This document shows positions 58,624 through 64,000 of a stretch of 64,000 nucleotides of DNA, piece by piece. Location: positions 148,788 through 212,787 of the forward strand of contig MU401482.1 of the NCBI GenBank assembly GCA_022579005.1, read 5' to 3'. The DNA comes from Poronia punctata. Lineage: Eukaryota; Ascomycota; Sordariomycetes; Xylariales; Xylariaceae. The translations under genes and the position numbers were made by a program. Position 1 is the first letter of the stretch; every line of letters starts with the position of its first letter. The notes under the pieces were generated by a model, which had not been told where the DNA came from, did no database searches, and was given only the letters and a program-made list of their open reading frames with translations.

Positions 58624-60330
58624 TTAAGTGAAAAGAGTGTCCCGCTTCATGCAGAGAGCGGCAAGCAACATGACGCCACCGGCAATCGGCACTAGTAACA
58701 TAGTCGACTGCATGGAATGCGTGATGGCGACAACGGCCTTGTCACGGAGCGCTCCGGTCAACTCGGAGAACAGTTCGCTCTGGGCACCGGCAACGGCGCC
58801 ACGGATCTCCGTGTCCGAGTAGCCGTGCCCAGCAAGGGCGGCCGATAAATTCCTGATACCCGTCTGCTGGTAGATCTGCCCTGCGACCGCGAGCGCGATG
58901 ACCTGGCCGCCAATCTGTGCCACATTCTGCAGGTTTATCCCGGCGCCGGCTTCCTCGGGCTTCAACGTCAGCGCGGCGATCGTGTAGGCCGTCGTCATCG
59001 ACAGGCCGGCGCCAACGGCAATGAGCACCGATAGACCGTAGATGAGACCAGTCGAGGATTGGGGATCGAGGAAGACGACCATCGGGCCGCCCCCGGCGAC
59101 TAGGAAGACCCCCCCTATGACGAATATCGCCATGTAGAGCTTGATCAGGTGGAGGAAAGACCCGGCGGAAATGTTGGCCACCACAGCGACGACGACGAAA
59201 GGCAGGAGACGTACGGCAGCCATGACGGCGCCATCACCGTTGACAAATTGGAAGTAGATGGGGAGGTAATAGACGACGACGAATAGAGACGTGGTACCGG
59301 CCGCCGTGACTACGTAGAGAAGGACTTGGGTACGGTCGCGAAGGAGATGGCCCGGAAATAGCCGGCGCGTGGGGGTGGTGAAGATGCAGTAGTACTGCTG
59401 CAAGACATACGCCGCAAGCACAACGCCGAATACGACAAAGGTGGCGATGGTACGCCCGTCGTTCCACGGCCAGGGCCCACCGGCCTGCGTGAGGGCGAGG
59501 AGGAAGGCGACCCAAGTGCCAGCGCCAAGGATGAAGCCCCCATAGTCTAGAGAGGCTAGTCGCTCGCGGATGCTGTGTTCCGGCATGGGGTGGAAGGGGG
59601 GAAGCCAGAGGAGAAAGGGCAAGATAGTCAGGCCGCCAATAGGGAGGTTGATGTAGAAGGCCCAGCGCCAGGTAGCCGTAGACTCGGCAAAGGCGCCGCC
59701 GATGACAGGGCCCAGCACTGCGCCTAAGCCCCAGAAGGCACCGACCAGGGAGAGATAGAAGCCGCGCTCCTTATCGCCCGTCATGAGGGTCAGGTACTGC
59801 AACGAGCCGAGGTAGATGCCGCTCCCGCCCATACCGGCAAGGACTCGGCCCACAATGATAGCGTCCATAGTAGGAGCTGCGCCGCAGACGGCGGAGCCGA
59901 TCTCGAAGAGGGCAACGGTCGCGATGTAGTTCCACTTCGTGTTGAACATTTCGTAGAATCGGCCCAACAGCAAGATGACGCTCACAGACCCCAGCGGGAA
60001 GCCGGCGCCTACCCAGGCGAGCTGGTCGACATGGCCCAGGGACTCGACGATGGGGCCCTGGATATCCGCCGCAATAGTGGTGTCTAGGCCGTAGAGAGTG
60101 CAGGTGGTGTAGAGCGCGGCGCAGATGATGTACCAGCGCAGGCCCTGGATCGTCCTCCCCTTGCCCTCTTGCGCGGAAGAGGGGGATCCCTCGGACTGGC
60201 TAGAACCTGGAAGGCCTTGTTTCTCCACATCACGACCGCGGTTGTTTCCAGTGGTGACCGAGTTGGTGTTGTCCATGGCCCGGGCCGGGTTGTCTTCACT
60301 GGACGTATGGTCGTCCCCGAGCACCGACAT
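58624..60330 (-). CDS. MFS multidrug/toxin exporter, DHA2-type (14 TM)
   Basis: Intronless, 568 residues. A disordered cytosolic N-terminus (about 60 residues) is followed by about 14 hydrophobic helices, the layout of drug:H+ antiporter family 2. Family marks visible include LDTTIAADIQGPI in TM1, GRFYEMFNTKWNY after TM2, GRVLAGMGGSGIYLG in TM4 and the antiporter-type GLGAVLGPVIGGAFAE in TM5, then WRWAFYINLPIGG. Such pumps commonly sit in fungal metabolite clusters, where they export the product or protect the producer. Here the gene lies between the PKS and a divergent flavin monooxygenase, which supports that role by context. The substrate is unknown. The first ATG gives a start about 60 residues before TM1, normal for the family. 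Confidence 0.92.
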   Translation of the reverse strand: MSVLGDDHTSSEDNPARAMDNTNSVTTGNNRGRDVEKQGLPGSSQSEGSPSSAQEGKGRTIQGLRWYIICAALYTTCTLYGLDTTIAADIQGPIVESLGHVDQLAWVGAGFPLGSVSVILLLGRFYEMFNTKWNYIATVALFEIGSAVCGAAPTMDAIIVGRVLAGMGGSGIYLGSLQYLTLMTGDKERGFYLSLVGAFWGLGAVLGPVIGGAFAESTATWRWAFYINLPIGGLTILPFLLWLPPFHPMPEHSIRERLASLDYGGFILGAGTWVAFLLALTQAGGPWPWNDGRTIATFVVFGVVLAAYVLQQYYCIFTTPTRRLFPGHLLRDRTQVLLYVVTAAGTTSLFVVVYYLPIYFQFVNGDGAVMAAVRLLPFVVVAVVANISAGSFLHLIKLYMAIFVIGGVFLVAGGGPMVVFLDPQSSTGLIYGLSVLIAVGAGLSMTTAYTIAALTLKPEEAGAGINLQNVAQIGGQVIALAVAGQIYQQTGIRNLSAALAGHGYSDTEIRGAVAGAQSELFSELTGALRDKAVVAITHSMQSTMLLVPIAGGVMLLAALCMKRDTLFT

Positions 60331-61707
60331 CTTCTGGCCTGCTCCTGTCTGTGCGTCTTGTCTAGCGTTCCGGTTATATGTCGATAGTAAGCAGGCCCGT
60401 GGGGGTCAGGTTCGAGGGGAGAAACTATCAGATAAGAGCGTGGGTGACTGAAATCATAGCTGAAACGCTTTCCCAGACAGAGTTGAATGCGTGTTTGTTC
60501 AACTTTTTCGAGTTCGGATTTTTTGAAGGAAGAGTTAGAACAAGTGCAACAAGTGCTGAAGAAATGGGAAAGAAGTTGGTTGTTAGCTACAACCTGCTTA
60601 GCCTAGATAGACAGACGGAGGCGGAGACGGAACCAGGCATGCAGGCATCGATGAGAAATCAATAGTTCCTATCATCTTGATCGAATGGGCCACCCATCTG
60701 AGATGCCTATACATACCATGGTTGCAGACAGGCAGGTAAATTTGACCTTGTCAGGTAACTCTTGGCGCGGTTATCCAGATTGGGCGTTCTCAAAGTATTC
60801 ACAGTGCAGTCTACTCGTAGCACAGCTCAAATGCCCCACGATACACCAGCCACAAGACCCCTGGACCCCTGGACCCCTGTCTAGCGTGGTACATTGCCTG
60901 TCCAAATTTATACCCCTACACATCAGTAGGAGACAACCAGTCCAAGGGTTGCTCAGGGGCCAGGGCTGCTACCTGCGAATGAAGCCCTGCATACATCGAA
61001 AATATACACGTACTGTCGGTTACTAATAATAAGTAGGTACCTACCGCATTGCAGAGGGAAATAAGCTCGTGGTTAACCCAAAAAGGGCAATATCTAGCAT
61101 TGAAGACTCCACTATCCCCCCGTACTGGATGTACCCGAGGATGTGGATACCTATGTGAGAAGCTGTCGTACTTTGATGCATGGGGCCCCACACAGCCGTT
61201 CCTATATTCTGTATCTGAAGCTGACGCCCGACGATGACAACTACACTATCTCAGACTCTTTCTTAATCAACAAGTGTATGGGTATGTTGACCAAGACTTC
61301 TTGGGTACGTACATGCAGAAAGGCATAGGATGACCCGTGGCAAACGGTGCTAGCATGGATTCTCACCGAGTCACCCCCGTTCGGCGCGACAACGTCCTTC
61401 TTACGCGATATCGCGAACAATACTGTTTCCACCTCCCGTGCCGTACCTATACTTTCACTTTGATGATCCTTACCATCATCCGACCAAAGTGAACCGCATA
61501 GTCCAACACCTACCAACCAATGACATACACCATCGTCCCTTGCCATAAGCAATTCTACCCTGAATCTGATTATAAAGGTTACAATGTATACCCCTTTCGC
61601 CGTTGACGACAGATGGATATCGCCAAAAGAAAAGACCCACAGACACCCTTGTCCATCATTGAAAATCGCGCCTGTCCTGTCCTGTCCTCACCTAACTGAT
61701 ATCCAAC
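60331..61707. promoter_or_regulatory. Divergent promoter region, MFS / monooxygenase
   Basis: 1.38 kb between divergent starts. Features include three CCCTGGAC-type direct repeats near 60858-60878, a TACTCGTA word near 60812 and three CTGTC repeats near 61673-61688 just before the monooxygenase start. No coding frame is supported. Shared regulation of the two genes is inferred from position. Confidence 0.5.
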
Positions 61708-63165
61708 ATGTCTTCTAACGAATCCTCGCCTCCGAAACTCCGGGTCGCCGTCATTGGCGCCGGGATCGGTGGTCTTGCCGCCGCAGCGTTCTTGCGCAAG
61801 CATCCTCAGTATAGCGTTACCCTCTACGAGCGCCGCGGGGCAGACTTCAAAGAAAGCTCTGCGGCGTTTGGCATGCGTGTCAACGGCATCTCGATCGTGA
61901 AGCAGCTCGGCATTACCAAAGAGGAAATCCGCACTGTCGTCTCTGCCGGTTACCGCACCTACAACACCCAGGAGGAGCTGATGAGCAAGGTAAAGCTTGA
62001 CGAGCCAGGTCCTGATGGGGAGGGCGCCTTGTGGCTGCAGTTCAGGCAGGACGTCAAGAACGCGCTTCTGCGCAGAGTGGTCGACGAGGATGGCGAGGGA
62101 GAGCCGGTCAAGGTATTCTGGGGTAGTCATGTCACGAGTGTTGATCCTGAATCTGGCATCGTCAGCTTTGCAGACGGTACCACTGTGGAGGCGGACCTCG
62201 TGATTGGTAAGTGTCTTACGTTAGTCATCGGGGGTGTTGAGGGGTAATCTATATAGCAATGACGTTCGTTGACTGACTAATGACCATGAACATGCAGGTG
62301 CGGACGGGATACACTCCAAGACCCGAGCGGCTGTCATCCCACCTTCCCATCCCGATCCCGTCCCCTGCGGCCTCTCCTTGTTTCGACTACTCATCCCCAT
62401 GCAGGAAGTCGAGGACGCCGTGGGGTCGGATGAATGGCCCCCTGCCATGTACAACTATGACGAAGGCACCTTTATCGCCATCATCGCTGCCGGCGACGAG
62501 GGTAATCGAAACGTTGTCATGTACCCCTGTCGGGGCCATACGCTGATGAACTGTGCGGTCGCGGTTCCGGATGTCGGCCTCAACAGATCTGTCGGCCTTG
62601 AGTATTCGTGGAATGCCAAAGGAAGCAGAGAGGAACTTCTGGACCAACTGCAGCATTTCCCTCCCTGGCTCAGGCGTGTCTTCAGGTAAGCGCGAAGAGC
62701 TCTCCCGATCAAGAACGTTATTTGCGATGAAATGTCCCGGCTTACTGAGACCGGCAATTGTGCAGCCGAGCTCCTCCCAAGGTTGAGCTCTTCCAGGTTC
62801 GAGACCAGGAGCCCTTACCCACTTATGTAAAGGGCAGGACAGTGCTGATAGGCGACGCGGCGCATCCCGTTGTGCCGTACCAAGGGCAGGGGGCGAATCA
62901 AGCCCTCGAAGATGTCGAGGGACTCAACGTGCTCCTGGGGGACGTAACCGACCGCGATGGCATCCCGGCCGCCTTGAGGGTCTGGGACCAGGTCCGTCGA
63001 CCACGGGCGTCTGAGATTCAGAAGAATTCACGAATTTCGCAGGCAAAAATCTCGACTAGGGAAGCTGCCCAGGCCATCACTGCAGTCAAGCCGTTTGTAA
63101 GCATGCGCGAGGCTCTCACGCGTCTGCATGCCCAGGCGGGGCTTCACGTCGAGGCTTCCGGGTAG
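61708..63165 (+). CDS. Group A FAD-dependent monooxygenase (salicylate hydroxylase-like)
   Basis: NAD(P)H- and O2-dependent flavoprotein hydroxylase. Exons 61708..62206, 62298..62685 and 62766..63165 give 428 residues. Both introns have GTAAG donors and GCAG acceptors, and the joins read VIG/ADGIHSKTR and RVF/SRAPPKVE. The three family motifs are present: GAGIGG of the FAD-binding Rossmann fold at residues 17-22, the DG motif in GADGIHS at about 167, and GDAAHPVVPYQGQGANQALED in the last third, which contacts the flavin. There is no signal peptide or membrane anchor. Length is normal for the group. Divergent from the MFS gene and near the PKS, it is the likely tailoring oxidase of the cluster. 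The actual substrate cannot be read from the sequence. Confidence 0.92.
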
Positions 63166-64000
63166 ATGCTAACGGCGCTTGCTTACTGTAGTTCCAGGCA
63201 TTAGACATACATACAAGTTTTTCTCTGTTCTTCATGCCGGGCGTTTCCAAGTCTATATGGTGTAGACCTACTCACGTGCGTCCATGGCCTGATTATTCTC
63301 CTCAATCGACGTAATAAATTACTAGTTAGAGCCATAGGGTTGCCACAAAGTCCGAGGGACCGCACATTCACAACCTGCATCTGTAAAATAAGCCCCAGGC
63401 TTGTGGATCCAGCGATTTGCAGGCCTGTCCTTTCCCCATCAACATAGTCACCTTCCTTCTGCAGTCTGGTCTCTCGTATAGGCACTTATATACCAGTACG
63501 TGGGAAGCCTGCCCTAGGAGGACTATAAAGCACAGGCTTGCATACATACATACATACAATGTATATATGAGCTAGGCCGAATTAGACATGCGTAGGAATT
63601 TAAGGGACAAATACCTATCTGGAAAGTATCGTGTGCGTAAGTCTCACGTCACGTACCGACGGGTGTGTAGGGGTATAAGATTGACCGGGCAATGTCTCGC
63701 GCTAGGTAGGGGCCTTGTGGCTGGTGTGTCGTAGGGGCATTTGAGATGCGCTAGACTACTGTACCTACACTGTGAATACTTTGAGCACGTCCCAATCCAG
63801 GTAAGCGTGCTGCGCGGTACCTAACGCGGTCAATCTTACTCGCCTGCAACCATGTGTTCCGCGGAAGTCGTTTACCTTATGGTTCTTACATGATCGGTAA
63901 GCTGTTGAAGGAACGGGCATGGATAACGACGCGCAAAGGGCACTTCGTCTGATTAGCGTAATGTACAACGCATGTGCAGAAGAGCTTCCGTGGAACCTCG
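63166..64000. other. Right edge, no gene seen
   Basis: 3' region of the monooxygenase gene followed by spacer with a CATA repeat near 63541-63558. Small ORFs on the minus strand have no coding texture. The cluster could continue beyond the edge. Confidence 0.55.

Noticed and set aside
1..64000. tRNA and rRNA genes
   Set aside because: I scanned for the GGTTCGA-type T-loop and its complement, and the matches had no cloverleaf context. A covariance-model search would be needed to exclude them fully.

Overview
The window is nuclear DNA of a filamentous ascomycete (Pezizomycotina). The genes carry short spliceosomal introns (about 55-180 nt) with GTRNGT donors, CTRAC/CTGAC branch sites and YAG acceptors. 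The proteins are fungal types: condensin Ycg1/Cnd3, Nop4, Vam7, an FHA-forkhead factor, Clu1/CluA, a ferric reductase and a highly reducing iterative polyketide synthase. A Sordariomycete, perhaps in the Xylariales, is my guess from the gene types and the TACTCGTA/TAGGTA-rich intergenic DNA. Species was not established.

Layout: 1-3 kb holds a small hydrophilic protein gene and a low-complexity ORF. From 3.4 to 16.1 kb lie housekeeping genes: condensin subunit 3 (-), NOP4 (+), an acidic uncharacterised protein (-), VAM7 (-) and a tandem F-box-like protein (-). A gene-poor stretch leads to a small secreted AA1-like protein (19 kb) and a doubtful membrane ORF (20 kb). At 21.6-24.3 kb is an extremely intron-rich ADE4 (amidophosphoribosyltransferase, 13 exons, no upstream or downstream partner). 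Its last intron can only be read in frame as a spliceosomal twin intron (stwintron). After a 5.3 kb stretch without a recognisable gene come an FHA/forkhead transcription factor (29.6-31.9 kb), Clu1/CluA (33.3-37.3 kb, -), a large uncharacterised nuclear-type protein (38.3-40.9 kb, +) and a bis-heme ferric reductase (44.9-46.7 kb, +).

From 48.1 kb to at least 63.2 kb is a probable small polyketide gene cluster: a 2669-residue reducing PKS (KS-AT-DH-MT-ER-KR-ACP, -), a 14-TM MFS exporter (-) and, divergent from it, a group A flavin monooxygenase (+). A likely logic is chain assembly by the PKS, oxidation by the monooxygenase and export by the MFS protein. No cluster regulator or trans-acting enoyl reductase is visible, and the cluster may continue past the right edge. 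The PKS-MFS intergenic region contains minisatellites and an assembly gap flanked by what looks like an artefactual duplicate.

All splice structures are deduced by eye from reading frame, splice signals and remembered family conservation. No alignment or transcript data were available.
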